Source: CAZIOH01 sp964540815 (GTDB lineage: Bacteria > Myxococcota_A > Polyangia > Fen-1088). From it: a stretch of DNA of 58,139 nucleotides. The stretch spans positions 1 through 58,139 of the forward strand of contig CAZIOH010000039.1 of assembly GCA_964540815.1 (NCBI GenBank). The letters are read 5' to 3'. The number at the start of each line of letters is the position of its first letter. Position 1 is the stretch's first letter. Positions 40,969-50,143 of this stretch are shown here, one piece after another. The notes beneath the pieces are model-generated. The model saw nothing but the letters and a program-made list of their open reading frames with translations, did no database searches and was not told the origin of the DNA. Made by a program: the position numbers and the translations under genes.

Positions 40969-43743
40969 TCAGGCCGACGCCACCCCTGCTCCCGTGCCCG
41001 AGCCTTCGCCCGCGCTCGGCTCGTTCATCTCCGGATCGGCGGTGTAGTCGCAGCCCTCCTTGATGCAGCGGATGCGTGTCCCCGCCTTGCTGACCTTCTG
41101 CACCAGGAACGCCGCTCCGCACTGTGGACACGGCTGGGGGATCGGCCGGTCCCAAGACACGAAGTCGCACTTGGTCTTGGAGTAGTTCGAGCACCCGAAG
41201 AACACCTTGCCCCGCTTCGAGCGCTTCTCGGTCAGGTAGCCGCCGCAGTCGGGCTTGGGGCAGGCCACCCCGAGCGAGATCGGGCTGGTGGTCTTGCACT
41301 CGGGATAGCGCGAGCAGGCCTGGAACTCGCCGAACCGCCCCCGCCGGATCACCATCGGCGAGCCACAGTTCGGGCACACCTGGTCGGTCGGCCGGGTGGT
41401 CGAGACAATCTCGATGCTCCCGTCCGCCCGCTTGGTGTACTCCTTGGTGTTGCGGCACTCCGGATAGCCGGTGCAGGCCAGGAAGTGGCCGTTGCGGCCC
41501 CACTTGATCACCATGCTCTTGCCGCACTTCTCGCAGATCTGGTCGGTCGGCTGCTCCTCGCGCTTCAGGTCGCGCATCTCGATCTTGGCCTTCTCGAGAT
41601 CCAGCTTGAAGGGCTCGTAGAAGCGCTGGAGCAGCTTGACCCAGTCGGCCTGGCCCTCCTCCACCTGGTCGAGCTGCTCCTCCATCTGAGCCGTGAAGTC
41701 CGTGCTCACGATCTCGGGGAAGCTCTTGACCAGCAGGGTATTGACCATCCCGCCGAGCTCGGTCGGGTGCAGGCGCCCCTCCTTCTTCTCGGCGTACCCG
41801 CGCTCCTGGATGGTGGAGAGGATGGCCGCGTAGGTGGACGGCCGTCCGATGCCCTTCTCCTCCAGCTCCTTGACCAGGGTGGCCTCGGAGAACCGCGGCG
41901 GCGGCTGGGTGAAGTGCTGCTGGGGGTCGACCGCCAGCAACCGCAGGATCTCGCCCTCCTCCACCCCGGGGAGCGCCCCCGAGGCCTCGTCCTCGTTGAC
42001 GGCATCCTCCACGGTCTCCGCGTAGACCTCGAGGAAGCCGGCGAACTTCATGACCTGACCGGTCGCGCGCAGGCCCACCCGCCCCGCCTCGATCTCGATG
42101 GTGGTCTGGTCGAACACCGCCGGGACCATCTGGCAGGCCACGAAGCGGTTCCAGATGAGGGTGTAGAGCCTCAGCAGATCGTCCGACTCGCGCTCGTCGC
42201 GTCCGCCGCCCTTCTCGGCCCACAGCTTGCGCACCGTGTCCGGGTCGTACTTCATCGACGTCGGACGGATGGCCTCGTGGGCGTCCTGGGCTTGCTTCTT
42301 GGTCTTGTAGACGATCGGCTGCGGCGGCAGCGAGCTCGCGCCGTAACGCCGCCCGATGAGCTCGCGCACCTCGAGCAGGGCATCGTCCGAGATGCGGGTC
42401 GAGTCGGTGCGCATGTAGGTGATGAGACCGACCGGGCCCTCGTCGCCCATCTCCACGCCCTCGTACAGCCGCTGGGCGAGCCCCATGGTCCGCTTCGGCG
42501 AGAAGCGCAGCTTGCTCGAGGCCTCCTGCTGCAGCTTCGAGGTGATGAAGGGCGGTGGCGGATTCTTGCGCCGCTCCTTGCGCTCGATGGTCGCCACCCG
42601 TGGGGCGATCTCGCGCAGCGACTCGACCACCGCCCGCGCCTGTTCTTCCCGGCTGAGATCGACCTTGGCCCCGTCGAGCCGCACCACCTTGGCCGTGAAC
42701 GGCGGCGGCGCCTTGCCCTCCAGGGTGGCCTCGACGGTCCAGTATTCCTCGGGCCTGAACGCGGCGATCAGATCCTCGCGCTCCACCACCAGGCGGACCG
42801 CGACCGACTGAACCCTCCCGGCCGACAGCCCCCGCTTGACCTTGGTCCACAGGACCGGACTTATCTGGTAGCCGACCAGGCGATCCAGGATCCGGCGCGC
42901 CTGCTGCGACTCGAACTTGTGAATGTCGAGCGCGATGGGGTGCAGGATCGCCTCGGTGACCGCCTTCTTGGTGATCTCGTTGAAGAGCACGCGGAAGATG
43001 TTGCTGTTGGCGCCGCGCACCTCCTCCGCCAGGTGCCAGGCGATGGCCTCTCCTTCGCGATCGGGGTCGGGCGCGAGCAGGACGCGCTCCGCGTTGCCCG
43101 CCGCGGTGGTGATCTCGTCGAGGACCTTCTTCTTGCCCTCGATCACCACGTACTCGGGCTGGAAATCGTGCTCGATGTCGATGCCGATCTTCTTCTTGGG
43201 CAGATCCTTCACGTGCCCGACCGACGCCTTCACCACGAAGCCGGCCCCCAGGTACTTCTTGATGGTCTTGGCCTTGGCCGGCGACTCCACGATGACCAGG
43301 GTCCCGCTCGGCGGCCCGCGTCGCTTCTTCGGCTCGGACGCGCCGTCGCCCTCCCCCTCGAGCGCGACCTCGCCCGCTCCGGACGTGACCGCGGACCTGG
43401 CTCCGATCTTCTTCTTGGAGCTGACCTTGTTCTTGACCCCGACCTTGACGCCGCCCTCGGACTTCACGGACGTCGCCCTGGCCTTCGGCCTCGTGCCCGC
43501 CTCTGCTGGGGCGACACCGTCCACGGCGGTGACGCTCGGCTTTCTGGCCTTGCTCCCGCCCGAGCCGGTCTTCCGGGGGGCGGAGGACCTGGGCGTCGCC
43601 GCCCTGGTCGCCGGCTTGCGGATCGGCATGGCGGACGCAGCTTCGTCGGCGGCCGTGGCGGCGATTCCCTCGGCTCCGCCTCGGTCGGCGGCAGCCGACG
43701 TGGCGGGTTCGATCCGATCGGCCGATGCAGTCTTAGTCACCAA
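40969..43743 (-). CDS. topA: DNA topoisomerase I with four zinc ribbons and a basic N-terminal extension
   Basis: 924 residues from TTG 43743 (GTG next codon). Toprim domain: TLVIVESPAKAKTIKKYL and the DPDREGEAIAWHL acidic triad; catalytic tyrosine in ITYMRTDSTRIS. Four C-terminal zinc ribbons start at CEKCGKS, CPNCGSP, CPKPDCGG and CPQCGAA. Type IA enzyme that relaxes negative supercoils by passing single strands. Unusual is a 145-residue Lys/Arg/Ser/Ala-rich extension before the Toprim domain, similar to histone-like tails in some high-GC bacteria. The start lies inside the last codons of dprA (11-base overlap), so the two are coupled. Confidence 0.95.
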   Translation of the reverse strand: MVTKTASADRIEPATSAAADRGGAEGIAATAADEAASAMPIRKPATRAATPRSSAPRKTGSGGSKARKPSVTAVDGVAPAEAGTRPKARATSVKSEGGVKVGVKNKVSSKKKIGARSAVTSGAGEVALEGEGDGASEPKKRRGPPSGTLVIVESPAKAKTIKKYLGAGFVVKASVGHVKDLPKKKIGIDIEHDFQPEYVVIEGKKKVLDEITTAAGNAERVLLAPDPDREGEAIAWHLAEEVRGANSNIFRVLFNEITKKAVTEAILHPIALDIHKFESQQARRILDRLVGYQISPVLWTKVKRGLSAGRVQSVAVRLVVEREDLIAAFRPEEYWTVEATLEGKAPPPFTAKVVRLDGAKVDLSREEQARAVVESLREIAPRVATIERKERRKNPPPPFITSKLQQEASSKLRFSPKRTMGLAQRLYEGVEMGDEGPVGLITYMRTDSTRISDDALLEVRELIGRRYGASSLPPQPIVYKTKKQAQDAHEAIRPTSMKYDPDTVRKLWAEKGGGRDERESDDLLRLYTLIWNRFVACQMVPAVFDQTTIEIEAGRVGLRATGQVMKFAGFLEVYAETVEDAVNEDEASGALPGVEEGEILRLLAVDPQQHFTQPPPRFSEATLVKELEEKGIGRPSTYAAILSTIQERGYAEKKEGRLHPTELGGMVNTLLVKSFPEIVSTDFTAQMEEQLDQVEEGQADWVKLLQRFYEPFKLDLEKAKIEMRDLKREEQPTDQICEKCGKSMVIKWGRNGHFLACTGYPECRNTKEYTKRADGSIEIVSTTRPTDQVCPNCGSPMVIRRGRFGEFQACSRYPECKTTSPISLGVACPKPDCGGYLTEKRSKRGKVFFGCSNYSKTKCDFVSWDRPIPQPCPQCGAAFLVQKVSKAGTRIRCIKEGCDYTADPEMNEPSAGEGSGTGAGVASA

Positions 43744-44740
43744 GGTTCACCTCGAATTTTCCACCAGGCCCGCGGCTCACCCAGCCGGCGAGCTCTGCTT
43801 CCGACAAGATTCCCAGCGTTCGCCACAACGGCCACCCCATCTGTGCGGCGATGACGTCGGCGAGGAGCTGCTTGCCCCCGAGACGCGTCACCAGCGCCCG
43901 CAGCTCGGGGTGCATCCCCTCAGGCAAATCGGTGGCGGCCCGAGAAACTTGACGCGATTTGCCGAGCTCCGCGCCCCCGAGGCCCGCGCGCAGGTCCGCG
44001 GCCGTCTCGACCGGACGCGCCTTTCCGGCCTCGATCAGGGCGTCGGTCCCGAAGCTCCCGGGCACCGCGAAGATCGGCCGTCCGAGCCTCGCCGCCAGGC
44101 GGGCCGTGATGAGCGCCCCCGAGCCCCGCCTCGATTCGCCCACCAGGACCGCCCCCCCGAGCGCGGCCACGATGCGGTTGCGCGCAGGAAACTGCCCGGC
44201 CCGCGGAGGCACCCCGGGACCGTACTCGGACAGCAGGCCCCCGTGCGCGCGGATCCGTTCGAAGAGCGCGGCGTGGCGATCCGGGTAGAGAACATCGATA
44301 CCACACCCGAGCACCGCCCAGGTCCGCCCCCCCGCGTCGAGGGCACCCCGGTGGGCGGCCGCGTCGATCCCGAGGGCTCCCCCGGAGACGATCACCCACG
44401 ACGGGTGTGGCTCATCACGCTCCGTGGTCACCGGGGCGCCCGGGGAACGCGAGGCGGCCGCCAGCTCGGCCGCAATCCCTTCGATGATCTGGCAGCCGGC
44501 GCGCGACACCCCGCGGGAGCCCACGACGGCCAGGGCCCGAGCTTCCGGCGGCAGCATCGAGCCCAGGCCCCACACATGCGCGGGGGGATTTCGCAAGGCC
44601 CGCAGGGCGGGCGGAAAGCGCACGTCCACGGCGTTCACCAGCCAGGGTGTGAGCTGGATATCGCCGATCATATCGTCGACCATGCCGAGTGTTGTCGACG
44701 GTTCGGCTCTGCTGTTGTGGCCGGTGAAACCAACCATCAC
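43733..44740 (-). CDS. dprA: DNA processing protein DprA
   Basis: 335 residues (GTG 44740, or ATG one codon later). Rossmann-like DprA core: LAVVGSRGVSRAG, SGGALGIDAAAHRGAL, VLGCGIDVLYPDRH, LLSEYGPGVPP, FPARNRIVAAL and VPGSFGTDALI. The C terminus has the small winged-helix domain (LLADVIAAQMGWPLWRTLGILSEAELAG in parts). DprA loads RecA on incoming single-stranded DNA during natural transformation. The N-terminal SAM domain of about 70 residues found in many DprA proteins is reduced to 50 residues here. Overlaps topA; a dprA-topA pair is common. Confidence 0.94.
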   Translation of the reverse strand: MMVGFTGHNSRAEPSTTLGMVDDMIGDIQLTPWLVNAVDVRFPPALRALRNPPAHVWGLGSMLPPEARALAVVGSRGVSRAGCQIIEGIAAELAAASRSPGAPVTTERDEPHPSWVIVSGGALGIDAAAHRGALDAGGRTWAVLGCGIDVLYPDRHAALFERIRAHGGLLSEYGPGVPPRAGQFPARNRIVAALGGAVLVGESRRGSGALITARLAARLGRPIFAVPGSFGTDALIEAGKARPVETAADLRAGLGGAELGKSRQVSRAATDLPEGMHPELRALVTRLGGKQLLADVIAAQMGWPLWRTLGILSEAELAGWVSRGPGGKFEVNLGD

Positions 44741-44913
44741 GAGGCGCGAGAGATACCCCCCGAACCCCCCGCGGTCAAGGAGAGCCTGGAATAATGGCGT
44801 GATTTCAAATACTTGGTGACCAGACCCGGGAAGCCAGTCGCCGTCCGCCCCCCTTTTGCCCCCCTGCCTTCTCTGCTAAGAATGCGGCGTCTCACCACAA
44901 TCCAGGGGTCCTA

Positions 44914-45516
44914 TTGCCAGAATCCGAAGATCCGCGGGAGCTCGTACGCAGTGCGCTGGATGGGGATCCGGCAACGCTCCATCTTCTGATCCGCAGGCTC
45001 GCACCGATCATCTCGAAGTGCGTCACGGCCGCCCTGTCTCGCCGGAACTGGGGAACGCGCAACGTGACCCAGGATGCGGCCGACATCGTTCAGGATGTCT
45101 TCCTGTCCTTGTTCCAGGCGGACGGAAAGGCGCTGCGCGCCTGGGATCCCGCCCGCGGCAGCTCCCTCGAGTCCTTCGTCGGTCTGCTGGCGCGACACCA
45201 GACGGACTCCGTCCTGCGGAACGGCCGGACCTGCCCCTGGCGCGAGGATCCCACGGATTTCGCCGACCTCGACGGCTTCGCCAGCCAGGCCCGCTCCCCG
45301 GATGCCATCGTCTCGTCCCGGGATCAGCTGCGCCAGCTGCTCGAACGGCTGCGTCAGGAGCTCTCGCCCCGCGGGCTCGAGATCTTCACGTGGATGGTGA
45401 TAGAGGAGGAGCCCATCGATCGGCTCTCCACCCGCCTCGGTTTGACCCACGAGGCCCTCTACCAGTGGCGAAGCCGCTTCTCCAAGCTGGCCCGTACCTT
45501 GTCCACGGACCTGTGA
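44914..45516 (+). CDS. ECF-type RNA polymerase sigma factor
   Basis: 200 residues from TTG 44914 (AGGGG at 44905-44909 gives the ribosome site). Sigma-2 region: LHLLIRRLAPIISKCV and DAADIVQDVFLSLFQADGKAL, then RGSSLESFVGLLARHQTDSVLR; sigma-4 region: RLRQELSPRGLEIFTWM and IDRLSTRLGLTHEALYQWRSRF in parts. It would direct polymerase to a specific promoter set. It is followed directly by a 72-residue ORF and a single-pass membrane protein, which may control it, although neither resembles a known anti-sigma factor. Target genes are unknown. Confidence 0.88.
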   Translation: MPESEDPRELVRSALDGDPATLHLLIRRLAPIISKCVTAALSRRNWGTRNVTQDAADIVQDVFLSLFQADGKALRAWDPARGSSLESFVGLLARHQTDSVLRNGRTCPWREDPTDFADLDGFASQARSPDAIVSSRDQLRQLLERLRQELSPRGLEIFTWMVIEEEPIDRLSTRLGLTHEALYQWRSRFSKLARTLSTDL

Positions 45517-45529
45517 TCCGCAGCCGGCG

Positions 45530-45748
45530 ATGTCAGAAGCGACCACCCCGAGGCGTAAGGATGACGGACCCCCCAGCCAGATCGGCGGGCTCGGAGCTCG
45601 AGATGTCGAGAGCTGGACGAACGAGGGGGACGCACCCATCAAACCATCGGGGTACGACATGAAGAACCCGAAGAATCCGAGATCGCGCGAGATTTGGGGG
45701 AATCGCGCGCGACGACACCGACGCATTCACCTGGAGTCGATCAGTTGA
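45530..45748 (+). CDS. Small hydrophilic protein coupled to the sigma factor locus
   Basis: 72 residues, beginning 13 bases after the sigma factor stop; its TGA overlaps the TTG start of the next gene (TTGA), a coupling that supports it being translated. The sequence is hydrophilic and basic towards the end (NRARRHRRIHLE), with no motif I recognise. Third-position G+C is lower than in neighbours, so it could instead be a leader region. Function unknown. Confidence 0.45.
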   Translation: MSEATTPRRKDDGPPSQIGGLGARDVESWTNEGDAPIKPSGYDMKNPKNPRSREIWGNRARRHRRIHLESIS

Positions 45749-46689
45749 AACCCGGCGACGGCGGACCGGGGAACGGGCCTGGGGGGGCACCTCCGGCCTC
45801 GGTCGAGATCGCCGACGACCCGCTGCTGCGGGCCGTCGGGCGGCAGGCGCGCGAGGACGCGGGTGAGCAGGCACGGGCCGAGGCCTCACGGCTGGTCCTC
45901 GACCTGCTCCCCGGGGTCCTGGAGCTGACGCGAAAGAATGAGGCCCAGCTCCTCGCGCTCATCCGCACCACGCGGGACGAGCCCGCCGGCGCCGAGCGGG
46001 CACCCACCCGGGGTGATGCGCCCCAGCGGATCGACCTCGGGTCGCCGACCGATGGGCAGGCGCATCCGGGGGGCGGGCCCGTCCTGGCGGTCGCGGCCGC
46101 CGCCTCGGTCTCGGCCGCCTCCACCGCGGTCCCCGTCGCGAGCAGCCATCATGCCGGACGGGTGCGTCGCCAGCGCCAGCGACCTTGGGCTCTCGCCCTC
46201 GGTGGCCTGGCGGTGGCCGCGGCCCTGATCGTCGGTCTGGTCGTGCCGTCCGAAGATCGCACGCCGCTGCCGGTCTACGGGGTGAGCGCCGCCGGCGGCA
46301 TCAAGGAGTTCCGCGGCGCACACGACGACCCCGACGAGGAATCCGTGGTCGCCACCGTTCAACGCGTCGGCGCCGACACCGAGCTCAGGATCGTGTGCCG
46401 CCCGCAGAGCGCGGCCTCTGGCCAGGTCACCGCCCGCGCCTTCCTGGTCCGCGACGGCCAGTCCGAGGAGATTCGACCGAAGCTCCGCATCGCCCAGACG
46501 GGCGCCATCGAGCTCACCGTGCGGGGCAGCGATCTCGGCGCGGGCGGTGGCACCGGCAACGGCAAGCTGCGCATCGCCGTCAGCCGCCCGGAGCACGTGA
46601 GCGAGATCGATCCCAAGGCCGCGGTCGAGGCCACCCTCGGCGCCAACCTTCGCTGGTTGACCGTGCCGGTCGAGCTCGACCACCCGTAG
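45745..46689 (+). CDS. Single-pass membrane protein of the sigma factor locus, function unknown
   Basis: 314 residues from TTG 45745, eight bases after TGGAG and overlapping the small ORF stop. Residues about 20-70 are helical and charged (DPLLRAVGRQAREDAGEQAR), a Pro/Gly-rich linker follows, then an Arg-rich stretch and one membrane helix (ALALGGLAVAAALIVGLVV). The outer 150 residues are beta-rich (VYGVSAAGGIKEFRGA; LRIVCRPQSAASGQVTARAFLV). This topology fits a membrane-bound regulator or sensor of the preceding sigma factor, but no zinc anti-sigma (HxxxCxxC) or similar motif is present. Confidence 0.7.
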   Translation: MKPGDGGPGNGPGGAPPASVEIADDPLLRAVGRQAREDAGEQARAEASRLVLDLLPGVLELTRKNEAQLLALIRTTRDEPAGAERAPTRGDAPQRIDLGSPTDGQAHPGGGPVLAVAAAASVSAASTAVPVASSHHAGRVRRQRQRPWALALGGLAVAAALIVGLVVPSEDRTPLPVYGVSAAGGIKEFRGAHDDPDEESVVATVQRVGADTELRIVCRPQSAASGQVTARAFLVRDGQSEEIRPKLRIAQTGAIELTVRGSDLGAGGGTGNGKLRIAVSRPEHVSEIDPKAAVEATLGANLRWLTVPVELDHP

Positions 46690-46892
46690 GCTCGCGTGTG
46701 ACAAGCGCGCGACAGCGCGTCAGATCCGCGAGCGACGCCGCGTAGAAAGATGGGAACGGAAGGCACCGACCACGCATCGGACTTGATTCGACGTCCAGGT
46801 TCCACGTTCCAGAGGCACATTCGAGTCCACGCACCGATGCCCGCCCGGGGGGCGAGCTTCCATCGGTGTCGCGTTTTTGGGGGAGGCATCAC

Positions 46893-48173
46893 TTGCGTCG
46901 AGAATTCAATGTCACGCACCGACGGATCCTGACGGGAAACCAGCCACGTGGGGTGGTCACCCCTCCCGCCGCTCTCGAGCCGCCACGCGAATTTCCGCGA
47001 CCGCGCCTGGTCGAGTCGGCCCCCCAGCGTCCGGAGTGGGATCCGGACGGGTGGGAGGACTCGGAGCTCGGGTGGGACACGCGCGCCCCGCTGCCGCCGG
47101 TGTCCGCGCAGGCACCACACGCGAACGCGCGGCCCGGCGGCCGTTCGCTCGACGAGCTGGTCGCGCGGGTGGCGCCCTCGCGGGTGAGCGTCGTCATCAC
47201 CGGCGAGACCGGCAGCGGCAAGGACGTCCTGGCGCGAAAGATTCACGCGTCCTCGCCCCGGGCGGCCCGGCCGTTCGTCAGCGTCAACTGCGCCGCCTTC
47301 TGCGAGAGCCTGCTCGACAGCGAGCTCTTCGGCCACCAGAAGGGAGCCTTCACCGGGGCCGAGCAGTCGCGCCCGGGGCTGATCGAGGCGGCCGATGGAG
47401 GGACCCTCTTTCTCGATGAGCTCGGCGAGCTGTCTCCGCCCGCGCAGGCCAAGCTGTTGCGCACCATCGAGACCCGCTTCGTCACGCGCGTCGGCTCGAC
47501 GACGCCCCACCTCGTCGACGTGCGATTCGTGGCGGCCACCCACCGCGACCTGGAGATCGCCGTCCAGACGGGCCGCCTGCGGGCCGACCTGCTCTACCGG
47601 CTCGATGGGGTCCGCATCCACTTGCCGCCGCTGCGCGCACGTCCCGCGGACATCCTGCCGGCGGCCGAAGCGTTCCTCGACGAGCTGGCCCGGCGCGAGG
47701 GGATCGCGCGCCCGACCCTCACCGAGGGCGCGCGACACCTGCTCGCGACCCACGGCTGGCCCGGCAACTTCCGCGAGCTGCGCAACGTGGTCGAGCGCGC
47801 CGCGATCGTCTGCGATCGGGCGGTCATTCACGCCGAGGATCTCCTGATCTCGAGCGGGGAGGATCGGCGGCTGTCGAGCCTGCGCGACCCGACCACGCGC
47901 CCGGGCAATCCGCCGCTCACTTCCGAGGCCACACCGGACGCGGAAGCCGGAGCCGCCCGGAGCGCCCCGCGTCCGCGGGATGCACGCACCCCTCAGGGCC
48001 CGTCGGAGGGCGAGCGCATCCGATCGGCGTTGAGCTCCTGCGCGGGCAACCAGACGCGGGCGGCGAAGTTGCTCGGCATCTCGCGGCGCACCCTCATCAC
48101 CCGGCTCGAGGAGCACGGGATTCCGCGCCCGCGTGCGGGGCGGCTGCGCCCGGTCGCCGCAGCGAAAAGTTGA
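46893..48173 (+). CDS. Sigma-54-dependent Fis-family transcriptional activator
   Basis: 426 residues from TTG 46893, chosen for the strong GGGGGAGG just upstream; GTG 46866 is also in frame. A Pro-rich N-terminal part of 80 residues has no receiver, GAF, PAS or FHA domain. AAA+ domain: Walker A GETGSGKD (104-111), the sigma-54 contact loop GAFTGA (151-156), Walker B GGTLFLDEL, and LRADLLYRLDGVRI with the arginine finger. A Fis-type helix-turn-helix ends it (CAGNQTRAAKLLGISRRTLITRL in parts). It would activate sigma-54 promoters by ATP hydrolysis. The stop overlaps a possible TTG start of minC (TTGA). Confidence 0.93.
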   Translation: MRREFNVTHRRILTGNQPRGVVTPPAALEPPREFPRPRLVESAPQRPEWDPDGWEDSELGWDTRAPLPPVSAQAPHANARPGGRSLDELVARVAPSRVSVVITGETGSGKDVLARKIHASSPRAARPFVSVNCAAFCESLLDSELFGHQKGAFTGAEQSRPGLIEAADGGTLFLDELGELSPPAQAKLLRTIETRFVTRVGSTTPHLVDVRFVAATHRDLEIAVQTGRLRADLLYRLDGVRIHLPPLRARPADILPAAEAFLDELARREGIARPTLTEGARHLLATHGWPGNFRELRNVVERAAIVCDRAVIHAEDLLISSGEDRRLSSLRDPTTRPGNPPLTSEATPDAEAGAARSAPRPRDARTPQGPSEGERIRSALSSCAGNQTRAAKLLGISRRTLITRLEEHGIPRPRAGRLRPVAAAKS

Positions 48174-48211
48174 CGCCTGCGTCGCGACCGACGGAAGATG
48201 GTCGCAACGAC

Positions 48212-49171
48212 ATGCAAGCCCCTCCCGTGCTCCAGAGCAACCACCCGGCGCCTCTCCGACGAACCTCCGAAGCCGGGGGAGCCGCCGGAATCGCGGGCAG
48301 CGCCGGAGCGACGGGAGGGACGGGATCGACGGCCGCCTTCGAGCTCAAAGGAGTGGTCGCTCCCCTGACGGTGCTGCGCTTGCGCTCGACCGATGTCCGG
48401 ACCATCGAACGTCAGCTGCGGGTGAAGATCGCCGAGATGCCCCAGTTCTTCTTGCACGCGCCGGTGCTGCTGGATCTGGGCGCGCTCGGGCCGATGGCCC
48501 GGGCCCTCGACTTCTTCGGGATGGCCGCCGCGCTTCGCGCCTGCCACATGGTTCCGGTCGCCATCACGGCCGCCAGCGACGATATCCGGGGGAGCGCCGC
48601 CGAGGCGGGATTCGGCTTCGTGGCTCCGCCCTCCGCTCGACTCGGGGGCCGCTCGGTCGCCGGCGAGGCGGCGGCCACGCCCGGCACGCCTGGCATACCC
48701 TCCTCGGGCTCCACCACGCCGGGCCCCGAGCTCGACGGACGCCCGGCCGCGGCCGTCGCCGCGGAGCCCCGGGCGGCGAGCGGCCCCGGCACCGCAGGCG
48801 GCAGCTCCTCTGCCCAGGTCCGCCCCGCCCCGCCCCGCCCGCACCGGCCTCCCCTGGTGATCCGTCAGCCCGTGCGCAGCGGCCAGATCATCTACGCCGA
48901 GCGCAACGACGTGGTGGTGCTGGCGCCCGTGAACCCCGGGGCCGAGGTGATAGCCGACGGGAACGTGCACATCTACGCCCCGCTGCGTGGACGGGTCGTG
49001 GCGGGCGCCCAGGGCTTCACCGACGCGCGCATCTTCTGTCAACGCCTCGAGGCGGAGCTGGTGGCGATCGCCGGCGCCTACATGCTGGCGGACGACATCC
49101 CGCTCGAGGTCCGCGGCAAGCCCGCGCAGGTGTACCTCGAGGACGGTCACTGTCGGGTCGCCGCGCTCTGA
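48212..49171 (+). CDS. minC: Septum site-determining protein MinC
   Basis: 319 residues from ATG 48212; TTG 48170, overlapping the stop of the sigma-54 activator, is in frame and possible. The N-terminal domain (residues about 30-130, FELKGVVAPLTVLRL, FFLHAPVLLDLGAL) inhibits FtsZ; the C-terminal beta-helix (residues about 220-315) carries the RSGQIIYAERNDVVVLAPV signature and IYAPLRGRVVAGAQG, which bind MinD. The linker between them is about 90 residues of Ala/Gly/Pro, far longer than in E. coli MinC (231 residues in total). MinC with MinD blocks division away from mid-cell. Confidence 0.93.
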   Translation: MQAPPVLQSNHPAPLRRTSEAGGAAGIAGSAGATGGTGSTAAFELKGVVAPLTVLRLRSTDVRTIERQLRVKIAEMPQFFLHAPVLLDLGALGPMARALDFFGMAAALRACHMVPVAITAASDDIRGSAAEAGFGFVAPPSARLGGRSVAGEAAATPGTPGIPSSGSTTPGPELDGRPAAAVAAEPRAASGPGTAGGSSSAQVRPAPPRPHRPPLVIRQPVRSGQIIYAERNDVVVLAPVNPGAEVIADGNVHIYAPLRGRVVAGAQGFTDARIFCQRLEAELVAIAGAYMLADDIPLEVRGKPAQVYLEDGHCRVAAL

Positions 49172-49186
49172 TCCGGCATCTCGATC

Positions 49187-49248
49187 GAACCTGCAAAAAA
49201 ATTTGTGCTTTGCCGAGTTTGGGCGCCTGATTGGACAGGTTCTTTTTT
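49187..49248 (+). terminator. possible hairpin with T-run between minC and minD
   Basis: GAACCTG (49187-49193) pairs with CAGGTTC (49236-49242), followed by six Ts. The loop is 42 bases, so it is weak as a terminator unless folded further. The 128-base minC-minD space is A+T-rich compared with the neighbours and could hold a separate promoter for minDE. Confidence 0.3.
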
Positions 49249-49299
49249 CGGTTCTCCCGTCGGTTCTCCTGATCGATGGCAATGAAAATGGAGGCTCAT

Positions 49300-50109
49300 G
49301 TGTCGAAAGTCGTCGTCGTAACTTCGGGCAAAGGCGGAGTGGGAAAGACCACCACCAGTGCCAACATCGCCGCCGGTATCGCCCAGCGCGGCCATAAAAC
49401 GGTGGCCATCGACTTCGACGTTGGGTTGCGCAACCTGGATCTGGTGCTCGGCTGCGAGCGTCGCGTGGTCTACGACTTCGTCAACGTGCTGAAGGGCGAG
49501 GCCAAGCTGAACGTCGCGCTCATCCGGGACAAGCGCATCGAGAACCTCCACGTCCTGCCCGCCTCGCAGACCCGCGACAAGGACGCCCTCGACCCCGAGG
49601 GCGTGGGTCGGGTCCTCGAGGAGCTGAAGTCCATGGGCTTCGAGTACATCATCTGCGACTCGCCGGCCGGCATCGAGAAGGGCGCCCAGATGGCCATGTA
49701 CTTCGCGGACGAGGCGATCATCGTCGCCAACCCGGAGGTGTCGTCGGTGCGGGACTCCGATCGCGTGCTCGGGCTGCTCTCCGCCAAGACCAGCCGCGCC
49801 GAGGTGGGCAGCGCCCCCATCAAGAGCCACCTGCTCCTCACGCGGTACTCGCCGGCCATGGTCAAGCGCGGCGAGATGCTGAGCGTGGGCGACGTGCTCG
49901 AGCTGCTGGGGATCCCGCTGCTCGGCGTGATCCCGGAGTCGAAGGCCGTGCTGCAGTCCTCCAACAAGGGCATGCCGGCCATCCTGGACGAGACCACCGA
50001 CGTCGCCCAGGCCTACCTCGACGTGGTCTATCGATTCCTCGGCGAGGAACGCGAGCAGCGGTTCATCGAGGAGGAGAAGCGCGGACTCCTGCGCCGCCTC
50101 TTTGGATAG
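49300..50109 (+). CDS. minD: Septum site-determining ATPase MinD
   Basis: 269 residues from GTG 49300, five bases after GGAGG and matching the usual MinD length; ATG 49276 is in frame. Deviant Walker A GKGGVGKTT, VAIDFDVGLRNLDLVLGCE, switch region CDSPAGIEKGAQMA, and the C-terminal amphipathic membrane helix EEEKRGLLRRLFG. MinD binds the membrane in its ATP form, recruits MinC and is released by MinE. The complete minC-minD-minE set suggests an oscillating Min system. Confidence 0.97.
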   Translation: MSKVVVVTSGKGGVGKTTTSANIAAGIAQRGHKTVAIDFDVGLRNLDLVLGCERRVVYDFVNVLKGEAKLNVALIRDKRIENLHVLPASQTRDKDALDPEGVGRVLEELKSMGFEYIICDSPAGIEKGAQMAMYFADEAIIVANPEVSSVRDSDRVLGLLSAKTSRAEVGSAPIKSHLLLTRYSPAMVKRGEMLSVGDVLELLGIPLLGVIPESKAVLQSSNKGMPAILDETTDVAQAYLDVVYRFLGEEREQRFIEEEKRGLLRRLFG

Positions 50110-50143
50110 TTCCCTCAACCCGAAAGGCCACCGAGGAATCACC

